64,000 bases of DNA from Rotaria sp. Silwood1 (Eukaryota > Rotifera > Eurotatoria > Philodinida > Philodinidae): NCBI GenBank assembly GCA_905250075.1, contig CAJNOP010000030.1, positions 313,788 to 377,787 on the forward strand, given 5' to 3'. Position 1 is the first letter of the stretch. Every line of letters starts with the position of its first letter. A model generated the notes under the pieces. It worked only from the letters and a program-made list of their open reading frames with translations, did no database searches and was not told where the DNA came from. This document shows, in pieces, positions 1-11,100 of this stretch. The translations under genes were made by a program, and so were the position numbers.

Positions 1-341
1 AAACGTTCGATAATAATTCGTGTCTTCGTGATGAGAATCCCAGACTTGTTTTACGTAAGTTCTATACTTCTTGCAAAAGTATGGATATCAAATGTCAGTG
101 ATGATCATCTTGATAGGATTCTTTCAAATTCTGAAGATTTCGATTGTATCTAGTCAATAGTCATTAGAATTTTTCCTACTATATTCAGATAATCGAACTC
201 ATCTGAATCAGTAACGTTTGCGATTCTTTTTGGCATTAAGAACTTAACGCTTTCTTTCCGAGTGACACCTAAAGGTGGATTTTTTTTTTATGTTTTTTTC
301 TGTTGAACTATAAGATTTATAGTAATTAGATCTACATCAGC

Positions 342-576
342 AGTGTCACATATCCAAGATTTTGGAGATGCCACCACGTCTCCCGCGGGAGATGCCGCAT
401 CTCGCGTAAGAGATGCGGATGTGGGTGTGGGGGATGCGCATATCTAAAGGAGATCTTACATCTCCAGTGGTGAATGACCATATCTCTCGAGTGTGGGTGT
501 CGTGTCTCCCGCTGGAGACGCGGCATCTCCCACAGGAGATGTGGTGGCATCTCCAAAATCTTGGATATGTGACACT
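342..576. mobile_element. GC-rich foldback element (MITE-like)
   Basis: The two ends are near-perfect inverted repeats of about 35 bp: AGTGTCACATATCCAAGATT at 342 is matched by its reverse complement ending at 576. The interior is a run of short nested palindromes built on GGAGATGC/GCATCTCC, so the whole 235 bp would fold into one branched hairpin. No transposase is present. I could not find a convincing target-site duplication, so the exact ends and the superfamily are undecided. The 74-residue reading frame inside it is an artefact of the repeat. Confidence 0.7.
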
Positions 577-579
577 ACC

Positions 580-946
580 CTATTAGTTCTAGTTTAAATA
601 TTTTTGCTCATTTGTTCTAAATAGTTCACTATAAAACAATTATTAAATGAATGATTTTATAGATAAGGACCATTGATTAGTCAATTTACAGCTATTGAAA
701 TAAAATAACTTATTCGAGTTCTTTTTCAAATATGAAAAACAATTTACATAAAAATTCAATAAAATTTTTCTTAGATATGTTTATATTTATTTATTTATTT
801 TTATGTTTTCTTTTCGGAAGAAAATGATCTTATTTCTAGTATTTTCAAAGAGTTTCAAGAGAATGAATTAAAAAATAAGAATTATTTTTTATTTCTTGAT
901 TTATTTTTTCAAGAAGAAACAAACAATAATAACAAAAATTTTTTTA
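580..946. other. AT-rich spacer, no gene
   Basis: Lies between the 342-576 foldback and the 947-1264 minus-strand exon candidate. It contains homopolymer runs only and no gene or element borders. Confidence 0.5.
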
Positions 947-1264
947 TCATGATGTTGGTGGTGGAGAAGCACTAGCGGGACCAAGATCAGCTGAACCACC
1001 ACCACCAGCAGAAGCAGAAGCAGGACCAAGACGAGCAGAACCACCACCACCAGCAGAAGCAAGATCAGCAGCAGCAGCAGCAGCATTAACACGACTGGCA
1101 AGGGCGTTAATTCTTTCTACGTCCGACATGGAAAACGTGGAATTCTCCACGAGCCCCTCTAATAATGCAATGCCATCAGTCACCGTTGAGGGAAGAATGG
1201 TGGCATATTGCGGAGGTATTTGGTGTTGTGGTAGTTGCTGGAGGGGTGATGGAGATGGTGACCG
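947..1264 (-). CDS. Possible 3' terminal exon, Ala/Gly-rich C-terminus, unrecognised
   Basis: The minus strand has a good acceptor (pyrimidine tract then TATAG) just upstream of 1264, followed by an open frame of about 105 codons ending in TGA at 947. The encoded tail starts with Ser/Pro- and Gln-rich sequence, has a plausible helical stretch (ALLEGLVENSTFSMSDVERI), then two near-identical blocks of the type ASAGGGGSARLG and ends SPPPTS. Almost every codon in the repeat part is NNT (GCT, GGT, TCT, CTT), which suggests slippage expansion. No upstream exon was identified and I do not recognise the family. It may be a real last exon or a chance frame over a trinucleotide repeat. Confidence 0.3.
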   Translation of the reverse strand, partial: RSPSPSPLQQLPQHQIPPQYATILPSTVTDGIALLEGLVENSTFSMSDVERINALASRVNAAAAAADLASAGGGGSARLGPASASAGGGGSADLGPASASPPPTS

Positions 1265-1830
1265 CTATAAAAAAGAAAAAAAAAATATTAGTTTATTAAA
1301 CATTTATTTATTGATATTATATCCACCGCTAACTTTCGATTGTTTATGACACATTAAGAAAAACAAAAAAAATAATATTGTATATGTATATATACGAGCA
1401 CGTATATTTTATGCAAAAGAAAAAATAGACTGACATGACCTGATGAAAGAATACTTTTTTTTTTTCATTGGACGAACACATACTGTGCAACAGATAGTTG
1501 AATATAAGAAATGATTTTACATAAAATTAAATGTACTCTAGTTTTTTAACAAAGTAATGCAGAAAAACTTTTAAAAAAATACTTATTATAATTACGAAAT
1601 ATTTAGGAAGTTTTTTGACTAAAATAAAATAAATTAAAAATCAAATAATAATTTATAATAGTTTGAATAAACTTAATGTCAGTTTTAATGACTAATTATA
1701 TAATAATATAATGCATTATTTGTTTTAACGATTTCTTAATAATTTCTCCTTTTATTCTACTTTATATTATTTCACTCAATCAATAGATTAGTGAACATTT
1801 GGTATTTTTTTTTTTGTTTTTCTAGAAATA

Positions 1831-2081
1831 ATGAGTCCGACAATGGACTATAATATTCTGGTCAGTTGTTGTATGTCCCATCAGGTAAGGCTACATAACA
1901 ATAGAACATTATAAATGAATAGTATATTATCTTGCAGTTTGTACAAGGAATGATGATCCTTGCTCATCATCTTGCTACTCCTGTTGCTACATCTGCTTTT
2001 GCTACTCTTGTTGCTGCTGATCCTACTTCTGATTTTGCTTTAGCTTCAACTGGTGCTATTCGTCCAGCTGCTTCTGCTTAT
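1831..2081 (+). CDS. Possible two-exon small ORF, Ala-rich, unrecognised
   Basis: An ATG at 1831 opens 18 codons ending at a consensus donor (CAG|GTAAGG, 1884). A 53-bp intron ends in TTGCAG, and the frame continues from 1938 through about 48 codons rich in Ala, Thr and Ser to a possible donor at TAT|GTAATA (2081); read straight on, it stops at 2180. Intron size and splice sites match the well-supported genes in this window. Codons are again mostly NNT (GCT, ACT, TCT), as in the opposite-strand exon at 947-1264. No family recognised, and it may be a remnant. Confidence 0.25.
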
Positions 2082-2180
2082 GTAATAAAGAAACACTTCA
2101 ATCTATTCCTCATAAAAAATTATATATATATATATATTTTTTTTTTTGTGTATGTGAAAAAAATAAAGCAGAAGTTTTAA

Positions 2181-3154
2181 GATGATTAGAATTTTGTAAT
2201 TCATTCTCGGCAGAACTCAAGAACACATCTAAAGATATAGATAAAAAATGAAAATATTGGTATTGACGATGTCCGTAATCTTGAAATCATTTTAAACTAA
2301 TGATATTCATATACATAACATCAGCAATATTAGAAATTTTTGTTTAAATCTATATTAACATAAACAGTTTTTCTCAGATGAACTATTCTCGAGAGATCGC
2401 TGAATGATATTTATAAAGAGGATTTGAAAAAGATATATCATATATAGGTATTGTCAGAACATATTTTTTGTTTTTGTCCTGTCCTATCCTGTTCTAAAAA
2501 AAAAACTTTATTATAAAATTTCTTGTCATGTTCTATGCTGCAACGCAGGTCAGGGTAGGACACAATAATCTGTAGAAAAAAAGAAGATTTTAATATCTAT
2601 ATCTAGATTAAGATGCCAAAGTTGTTGTTGAATCATTACGTAAAATATGAAATTTTGTTTTTCTAATTAGTACAAGTTGTCAGAATCCATTATATGTATA
2701 TGATGAAATGGAGACAAAAGTAAAAATATTTGAGAAAAAGAATGATCATATAGAAACTTATTTCTATCAATAGTACAGTAAAAAGAGAAATATCAAGATG
2801 TAAATCAACAGATAATAATGATAATCATGTTATTTTGTTTTGCTTTTTTTGACCTAGCGATGTAACAAGACGATAATAAATAATTACAAATATATGTTCA
2901 TTATTATGATTCTGTTCCTGTTTATTTTATACTATTTTAATTGAATTTGATATTGATCGTGTGAATAGAATAGTTCTCTGTATCAGTTGAAAAATATCAT
3001 CTATATGTTTTATCTTGTTCTCAACATTTTCAATACAAATCAAAACGCTCATATATCCAAATCAAACTTATTAAGTGAAATTTCTTTTTTTTTTTTTTTT
3101 AAGCAATAAAAATATCATCCTATTCTGTTCTATTATTCTGTATTATCTATCCTA
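2181..3154. other. AT-rich intergenic stretch, nothing recognised
   Basis: No splice-consistent open frame seen. Around 2475-2570 a weak inverted match of GTCCTGTCCTATCCTG-like sequence may be a very old foldback remnant, but it is too degraded to call. Confidence 0.5.
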
Positions 3155-3162
3155 TTATGTGG

Positions 3163-3810
3163 CAGTGATTGGATACTCAGTATTTTACTGAGTATTTTTG
3201 ATACTTTTACTGAGTATTCAGGATTACTTGAGTACATTCTAACAGTATCAGTAAATTTACTTGTACTGAAAGATTTTACTGAAGTACAAAACTTTGTACT
3301 CATTTACTGAAGTACCAGTATTTAAGTACAAAATGTACTTTAGCCGGATATCAACATATTCTAATATATTACTACTTTGCATTCTCAGAAATGTCTACAT
3401 AATATTCATAATATTTAAACCTACACACTATAAATTCATGTCTTTTGAATTTTCCTTGGTTATCAATGTTGATCATTTATGCCGAGGCTGTTTTATGACA
3501 ATGGAGATAGAAATATCGTGATAATGATTATTCATATACATTTTCCTTAATATGTCGCTAAGTTATAGACGTTAGGTGTGTATCACACATCCTAACATCG
3601 ATATCAATGTGTTAAATGTACAGCTACGCTACATTATGGCTTTAAGTACTCTAATGTACTTAAATACTGTACTTGAGTACAATTCAGTACAGTACCGCTA
3701 CTGACTGAAATTTACTCAAGTAAAAAGTATTTAAGTAAAGTACAAAGTACATTTTTTAAGTATCTTCAGTTTTACTGGTACTTGCTGTACTTGTACTCGT
3801 CCAATGACTG
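3163..3810. mobile_element. Non-autonomous hAT-like element, 648 bp, with 8-bp TSD
   Basis: The element starts CAGTGATTGGATACTCAGTA and ends with the inverted match of CAGTCATTGGACGAGTACAA. It is flanked by a perfect 8-bp direct repeat TTATGTGG (3155-3162 and 3811-3818). CAG...CTG-type ends with an 8-bp duplication are the established signature of the hAT superfamily. Both subterminal regions are packed with variants of AAGTACTT/GAGTAC, the kind of repeated short motif hAT transposases bind. No transposase frame is present, so it would need an enzyme in trans. Confidence 0.88.
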
Positions 3811-3818
3811 TTATGTGG

Positions 3819-4831
3819 ATACTTCTAATACCAAAATTTTTTCAAAATGTGAATTTTTTTCTATAGAATATCAGAAAATGTTAGTTTCAACTTTGTTTTT
3901 TTATTCATTTAACTATATATAGAATTGTAATTACGTATTTTGCTTTTTATTAATGTATCATTTACTTATTCATGACATTTCAGAAAATGAAAATCTATGT
4001 AAAAACACTCGAAGATATTAATATGTCTTATCAAGTGAATAGAAGAGAAACTCACAATGAATTTCATTCATTTGACTACTAATAAAAACTCCATCAAAAG
4101 AAAATAATCTATAGAGTTTGATTTGTTAAAGAAGATTTAAAATGATGATAACCTAATGCTTAACATTAGTTTTTGTCAATACGTAGATCATTGCAATCAC
4201 ACGTATCGTATCAAAAATATATATAAGAAATAGAAAATGAACGGTGGTCTTCTTCTGGTAAGTGGCGACAAATGTCTGCAAATCGATAAAATGATAGGGT
4301 TTAATCAATCCGAATCTCTGTGTTCCTTGATAAATATCTTAGTTTTCTACGTTTATCGTTCTTATTCTTCAGATTCGTATAAGAAAATTTTTGTTAAGAA
4401 CCAGATCTTTGTCATCTCTCCTCGATCGGTAACTGTGAACAAGAAACTTTATAAACATCTCAATTGTACAAGGTATTCAGAAAAGAAATTGGTCAAGTAG
4501 TCGAAAATGTTTATGAACAAATATTTCATCATTAGATCTGCCTTGCTCAACGGACAATTCAGGAGTTAAAACAAATATATAACCGATGAAGTTGGATCAA
4601 AGGAAAACTTCCGATATAAACAGTTCAGATAGTGGCTTTCGTTGAAACATTATATTGGTCTTGGAGGTGAAAAAAAGACTATCGAATCTCATTTAAGATG
4701 TACTATAACAAGGTGAATTATTAGATAGTTTGCTCATAGTATTGGAAAAGTCCACAGACATTAAAGAGAAATCCATTGAAAAAAAAAAAAGGTTGAAACC
4801 TAAGAACAAATGATTAACTAATACATTCTTT
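3819..4831. other. Intergenic stretch downstream of the FA2H-like gene
   Basis: Contains an 87-codon open frame (4237-4500, +) with no recognisable motif and AT-driven composition. I regard it as chance. Nothing else supported. Confidence 0.45.
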
Positions 4832-5574
4832 TCAATCTACAAGAGAAGAGACAAAACTAATTGTAAAATGTTTTCGTGGATTTGAAAAATGATGACGTCG
4901 ATGATGAATTGAACATTTTCTCAGGCAATTGCCGATGAAAAGAATACGAAAAATTTGTATCGGTGTATAAGCATGAATTATATAATGAATAGAATCATAT
5001 CGAATGTAATTGATTAACATTCCAGATATCAATGCAGACGAATCTGGCATTCTCACAAGCCAAAAAATAAACCAAGCTATGGGTGCTTGTGTTCCTAATT
5101 CGTGAATAGGTGAAAAAACATGCCATAAATCAGTTGGTGCCACATGATGTATACCATGCAGAAAAAAATGAAACTTTTGAGAACGAGGTTCTATAACCGG
5201 CAAATGAAAAAGAAAACGATGAAATAAATATTCGATGGGAAACCAAAGTATAAAGCCAATTAAAATCCAAACTAATCGAAATAATGTAAGAGGAGAAGCC
5301 AAATAATATATTACTGGTGGCCAAAATAGTAATGGCAAAAATGGAGGTGATTTTGTTAAGATAATATTCCAAAATTTCTACCGATATAATCTGACTTCAT
5401 TGACATGTTCGGTATTTTTCGAATAAATATCCATTCTTCATATTGCTTAGGTGTTAACTTAAATGGATCTTCACTTGTATAATGTTTTTCTCCAGTAAGC
5501 GTGTCAAGATGAGGAGATGGAGCTTGAAATTCACAAGCAATGGAAGATGCGTTATTTGTGTAATGTGGTGGCAT
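4832..5574 (-). CDS. Fatty acid 2-hydroxylase-like protein, frameshifted
   Basis: This belongs to the di-iron fatty acid hydroxylase superfamily of ER membrane enzymes; FA2H adds a 2-hydroxyl to sphingolipid acyl chains. Reading from ATG at 5574, about 65 codons run in one frame, then the protein continues in another from about 5372 to a stop at 4832. The second part has the histidine clusters HRFLFH, HFFLHGIHH, DSIHYIIH and HHRRHH, hydrophobic spans between them and a typical LIEYL-like IEYLFHRF core. The frames join cleanly if one T is added in the AATTTTGG run near 5372 (giving ..NFWNII..). This is either a homopolymer sequencing error or a pseudogene. No N-terminal cytochrome b5 domain is present, and the C-terminus stops shortly after the last histidine cluster, without the usual tail. 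Confidence 0.72.
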
Positions 5575-6276
5575 GTTGAAGCAAGAATTGAAAGTGCAAC
5601 ATCAACGATATTCAGTCTATGTCACATTCGATAAGAGTCATTGTGTGTTTTATGACAATACAAACAAAAAAAGAAAAATATCCTTATCTATCTCAAAGTT
5701 AAACAAGAAACGTCATTTTCTACACAGCAGATCTAACATAAAGAATGCTTGTTTAAAGTTAGATGTCAAATTTTACACTTAATATGCATTGGGTATTTTG
5801 ATAATTATCATTTGTCCGACATTTAAATTGTCATAATTCGACATGTTTACATATATGAAATATTGAACGACTGAACAGACGATCGTCCACAGAAGACCCA
5901 TAGATGCTGGAAAAAAGTTTTTTTTCGAGTTAATATAACAAACAATCAATTTTGTATCATGTGTTAATTGAAAAAATCCTTAATAACTGATGAAGATCTT
6001 CTCAAATCTAATTTAATCGCTGATATGTTATAGAGAAAATCGATTTGAATAAATTTTCTAATAGAAATCAATATTTATTGTGAAACCAAGTAGTTGAAAA
6101 AAAAAGAAAAGTTGTGAAGTGCAATGATTTATATGCGCTTTACATATTGGTGTTATTATTGAGGACATCGTATTTAATTAGAATACTATCATCGAATTTA
6201 TTCTACTTCTTATCACTCGATGATTTCTCAGCCCTCTTAAAATAGTTTTTCATGAATAGATAGAAAAGATATTGAT
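5575..6276. other. Intergenic, upstream of the FA2H-like gene
   Basis: AT-rich, without a supported gene. It should hold the minus-strand promoter of the hydroxylase gene, but no core element can be assigned from sequence alone. Confidence 0.4.
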
Positions 6277-6525
6277 TTATTCAGTCATTAAATTTAAGCA
6301 CATTGGTTCACCATTTGATCCAACTATTTCAGTGAAACGGGCAAAGTTTGGTAAATCCTTTATAATTTGTTCTATGATTTCTATATCAGGCTCGGGAAGA
6401 TCATCTAATTGAAGAATCGCATATGAACCTTTGCTGTCACCCGTTGTATTTATAACTGGTTCACGATTTGGAAGTAATTCTTCAGAAGTAAGTTGTACGG
6501 ATTGTTTAGATAACTGTTCACTACC
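6277..6525 (-). pseudogene. Truncated unknown ORF cut by a repeat element
   Basis: About 80 codons are open on the minus strand to a TGA at 6277. The protein is acidic and not low complexity (for example DLPEPDIEIIEQIIKDLPNF) and looks like the C-terminal part of a real protein. There is no in-frame ATG near its 5' end. The frame runs straight into the ACCGCGGT-rich element whose left end I place near 6526. I read this as a gene fragment whose 5' part was displaced by the insertion, or a terminal exon whose acceptor I cannot find. I do not recognise the family. Confidence 0.4.
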
Positions 6526-6706
6526 CACGAAAACATTTTTCACCAAATACCGCGGTTATTGGCGGTTGATCAGTTGCAGCTCTGAGCGGTTATTGCAAAC
6601 CGCAAAAGTCAGACCTTTTATTAGGTTTTTTTTGCACCGCCCGAAACCGCGGTATCTTCAAACCGCAATTATTAATGGTTTTTGAAAAAAAATTAATTCA
6701 TCATAT
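6526..6706. mobile_element. Short ACCGCGGT-rich inverted-repeat element
   Basis: Contains ACCGCGGTTATTGGCGG, AACCGCAAAAGTCAGACCTT and GAAACCGCGGTATC, closely related to parts of the larger element at 44610-45835 (which has GCGAAAGTCAGACCTTTTA). Its ends, roughly GAAAACATTTTTCACC on the left and GGTTTTTGAAAAAAAATT on the right, resemble the inverted ends of the large element. It appears to be a small or internally deleted family member. The exact borders are approximate. Confidence 0.6.
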
Positions 6707-6963
6707 GATGATATATTATTTCTGACACCTATCCGCAGATCATTGATTTTCCATGTTTGCGACCTATCTGTGATCTCACACGACGATTTAACACCGCGAT
6801 CAGCTCGTATAATACTACTGTCTATTTATTATTTGTTTTCTACTGGTTAAATTTAAACTTCTTACCGTGTGATTGCGATCCACTAATTTCAAAAAAGTTA
6901 TCCACATCCTTCAATGTACTAGAACCACAACACAAAAAGCATATTCCGAAACAGCAGGAGAAG

Positions 6964-7063
6964 NNNNNNNNNNNNNNNNNNNNNNNNNNNNNNNNNNNNN
7001 NNNNNNNNNNNNNNNNNNNNNNNNNNNNNNNNNNNNNNNNNNNNNNNNNNNNNNNNNNNNNNN
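6964..7063. other. Assembly gap of 100 N
   Basis: Exactly 100 undetermined bases, the conventional placeholder for a scaffold gap of unknown size. It lies about 260 bp beyond a repeat element. Any frame read across it is meaningless. Confidence 0.99.
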
Positions 7064-7544
7064 CTTATTTTAATGATGACTCATTTTCATCAATCAAAGC
7101 ATCAAATTTTTTCACCAATCATTTTTTTTCTTTTTGATTCTATCATTTATCTTGTAGTGACATCTATCATCACATACATAGGTTGTTACAAAATGTTCGT
7201 TTTTCTTATCCGACTCTCTCGTAAAAGTTGTCAAGTGAGATCAAGTATTCTACTACCAAGCATAGATATATTTAAGATTTTGTGCAAAATTTTAGCCTTC
7301 TAAATCTTGTACAGCATTTTATTTTTATATTTCTTTCAAATCATTCAACACACCCTTTTTAAAATGATATTTGAACATACACAAAATATCATGCTCCTTC
7401 GATACACACATGATAAGATCGAGAAACTTTCGATCAGATAGTGTACAATTGACTTCATGAATTTTAACTGATGAAACTCATGTTTTTGGTTCAGGTTATC
7501 CTTCAACTATTGTTTTATATGGAAACGATCGATGCTATCCCAAC

Positions 7545-8170
7545 AATAATTGAATACGCTTCTTATTGAATATACTGACGAGGACATGTTTTCAACTGAT
7601 GAATTGATTTTTTACCAAAAGCCTGTGGATTGTAGGCTGACTATTAAAGTTGATGTCCTCTATAAGCTGGACGAATCAAAACAAAAAATTTTGGCGAAAA
7701 CTTTTAGATTGTACAATTAATTTTCTAGAAAAACAGTGTATAAAGATCGAAAGAGAATTTTCCATTGTCATATTCAATATCCGTATAATCGATAGACTAC
7801 AATCCAATAGATTTCAACAAAAAAAATTTCTTTGTGGCTATAATATCGTTGACAGTTATTTCAATTATTCTTATTTGTTTAAAATTCTACGAAGTTTTAT
7901 GCTTGATGACTACATTATGAGTGTATCAATGACTGAAAATAGCTCTATGTTCAATCGTCTTGTCGTTTACTGGAAAGGTTTGAATTAACTGAACTTCAAT
8001 CCTATAGTCGACACTATCCATAATGATCGATTATACTTATACCATTTCAATAGAGATACGAAATTTACTCGAAGATTCGACTGTTATAAAATAGTTAACG
8101 AACACTCAAAGCTGATCGAAATAAAAGTTCAGATCAGTGCAACCTTAAAATCAACTTTGTTTATGTAGGT
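7545..8170 (+). pseudogene. Decayed coding sequence, family unknown
   Basis: Stretches with protein-like composition sit in changing frames. About 55 codons precede a stop near 7720 (for example TDEDMFSTDELIFYQKPVDC). In another frame are residues such as GYNIVDSYFNYSYLFKILRS, ending at TAA about 7988. The same frame then stays open for nearly 60 more codons (LYLYHFNRDTKFTRRFDCYK) to a TAG near 8168. An open frame resuming directly after a stop is what a recently inactivated gene looks like, but AT-rich sequence can also do this by chance. No domain recognised. Confidence 0.35.
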
Positions 8171-11100
8171 TAAGTTAGTAACCAACTCGAGTAATTCCAA
8201 CATCGATTCACTCAGGAAGTGTTTCAAGTGGAATTAAACATGCTCTGTTGAATTTTTAAATTAGATTTACAATATCCAACGATGATCCATCTAGGATTGC
8301 GATTCAGACATGATGGTCAGTGTTTTATGTGCCACTCGAAGAGGTCTATCGAATAGTATAACTAGTTTCATTACAGCATCAAATCAAACGATACTAATTT
8401 TTCAGTCAAAAAGTGCGAAAATTCTGATATTTTTCTTGTGTTTTTAATTTACATTCGCGTAAAAGCTCGTTGCAAAACTGCTATACTTATTTCATTCATA
8501 ATCTTAGAAAAGTAGAAAAACTTGTACAACATTTATTTTGCATCGTTTTTTTTGGAGAACTCATGTTAATGACAAGATTAAATCTCTAAGCAAGCGGTAT
8601 AGATAATAATATTACGTGCTATGAACATAGTTTTTCAATAGCTAGATATTTTCTAAATCTGCACAAGTTGAAAAGATAATGCGATATATTTGTTTCTGAG
8701 GCAACGTCATCAGCAGAGCGTGAGAGAAAGTATTTCAATGATAAGTAACAAGTATTTGTTTTAACTAGTCGGAACCAGATGAGTAGTAGCATAAGGAAAT
8801 AAAGGCTCCAATTTGTGATAAAATGGTGATTGTATGTGAGAAGATCAATAATCCATTTTGTTTTGAAATAAAACTTTCATAGAAGAAATTGATGAGTTAG
8901 GAAAGAAACTCCAGCATGTATTTTTCTTTGAGATAGTTATTATTTATAAGCAACTATACATCATGAAAATGACCATTACAACATAATTTTCATTAACTCA
9001 TCCGATTATGTAATCATATTCAACGATCTTGAATGTATTGAAGAAGTTTATTAGTCTCCTTATTATACTGAGGTACTTGAATGTGCTTTGAAAAATTCAT
9101 TTTCTATTTACTTTCTTATCGTATGTAATGACAAGATATAAGAAAACCTGTTATTAAAGTATTGATTAGATTAAATGGACTATCTTTGATGAAATTAACC
9201 CTTCGAATAAAAAAATATAAGAAGATTTACAATCTCGCTTTGTGACAAGGTTACATCTTGAACTTTGACAAACACAATACTTCCATTTTCAAGGCTTTCA
9301 ATAAAGTTTTTCCAAAAATTTGATGCTTTTTCATGGGTTAAAACGACTCACTTTTTGTCAAAAAGTACGAAAAGAAACCGATTGTTCGTAAAACTTTGGT
9401 GAAAAAAAAACTTAGTAGAACATATATAACTCACGATAGATTAGAACTACTAAAGTTGAATTTGCACAGTTTGAAGGCCTTTAGTTAGTAGTTCTAATGC
9501 ATTCCTGAGAATCAAATTTTCGGAACTTTCACACTATCAAAGATTTTGTTTTCGATAAACTCGACCAGAACCCTGAAGAAACCATTTTGGAAAAATATGA
9601 TATATACAGTTCGATGCAGTTTTATCTCGTCTTTCGAACGGTGAAAACCACAGTTTTCTATCTTGTTTCTATCGAAAATTATTCAACAAATACTCAACCT
9701 TTGTCTTTTTTGAAATGAGTATTAGTTTCATATTTTCTGCGATGAAAAACTAATATCAGCGTGAAACTTGGATTACTCGGTTAAAAACTGATTCAGTTAA
9801 AAATACCAGCAGCAAGCAAACTGTGACTTTCTGCAAAGGAAAGAGAAGACATAGAAATATCTTTACAAAATCATTTTGAAACCAATGATTTTCTCGAAAC
9901 ATTTTAAAAAATGCGTGAAAATAGTTGGTCATTCTAAGGAAATTTTGATTTTCACATGTCTGTTAGATAGAGAAACTTGGGATTTATAGTTCAAGGAACA
10001 ATGTGAATGATTATTTTCTCCAATTTGAATGCTGAACAAAATGAAATTGTGTCTCTGTTCGACCGAGTAATATTTCATTTTGTTAATTTTTAAGCAAATT
10101 TTCCAAGTTCTTATCAAAATTTTATCGGAATGAAACGATTTCTATATGTTTTTTTTGGGATGTTCTTCGGAAACCATTGGTTTCAAAATGAATTCATTCT
10201 AATTATGATTGCCTAAAAATACATTTCCATGTCTTCTTTTTCAATTGTTGGAAATCATAGATCGTCAACTGCTTGCATTCTAGAGTTATTCAATCTTTAA
10301 CCGACCACCTTCATGTCCTACGCCAAGAGAAATATGTTGCCACTGTTCAAAGTAGAATATCGCATGTTGAAAATCTCATAATAACATTCTATCGAGTATG
10401 TCAAGTTCCATCTAAAACACGGAAAACGAGGCCTAGAACACTATTCTAGATTGGAGATTGTTAATTGTCACATTGATTATTCTTTTCTCTGCCGTTTCTA
10501 ATGTATAATCTTTTCTCTAATTCTTACTGTTAAACTCATCTCTAATCGTTACAATTATGGTATGTGAATAAGTCTGACATAATTGCTATAATAAAAGTTT
10601 TTGTAACGCTACAAAACTTTTAGTAAAGATGTATGTTCTCGAATAAAAATAAAAAACAGTGTAGGCAAATAATGAATATAATTTTGTAAATGATTGTATG
10701 GTTTAAAAGGTATATTATCGTCGTTACTATGAAAAAATGAGAAGAATCAATATGACTTTATCGACAACTTGTCTTTCCTTTGTAAAAACAAAAGATACTT
10801 TTTATCGAGTCAAACTAAGAGAAATTTATGTTTTTTTTTGAGTCTCCAAATATTTCACGACCGAAATCCTACGAGATCATAGTGATTTGTTTCTAATTCA
10901 CAATAGAGTACTATTGTTTCAGAAAAGAGTCAGCAAACCAGAAGGATACGCATCACTTATATTTATAAGTGATTGTACGATTTTGTTTCTTGAATGGTTA
11001 CAGAAAATACTTCACCTATTGTCAAGAATTCACTCGTACATATAATTATTATTTACTCAATTATGATAATCAAATAGTCTCAGTTTCTATTAATCTAATT

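Noticed and set aside
2465-2570. Weak inverted match of TTGTCCTGTCCTATCCTG-type sequence
   Set aside because: Too degraded and without a duplication; cannot be separated from chance.
4237-4500. 87-codon plus-strand frame beginning MNGGLLLVSGDK
   Set aside because: The internal GTAAGT-like site and start look tempting, but no exon partner or domain was found.
6757-7137. 126-codon open frame across the N run
   Set aside because: It exists only because undetermined bases cannot create stops; the flanks are not coding-like.
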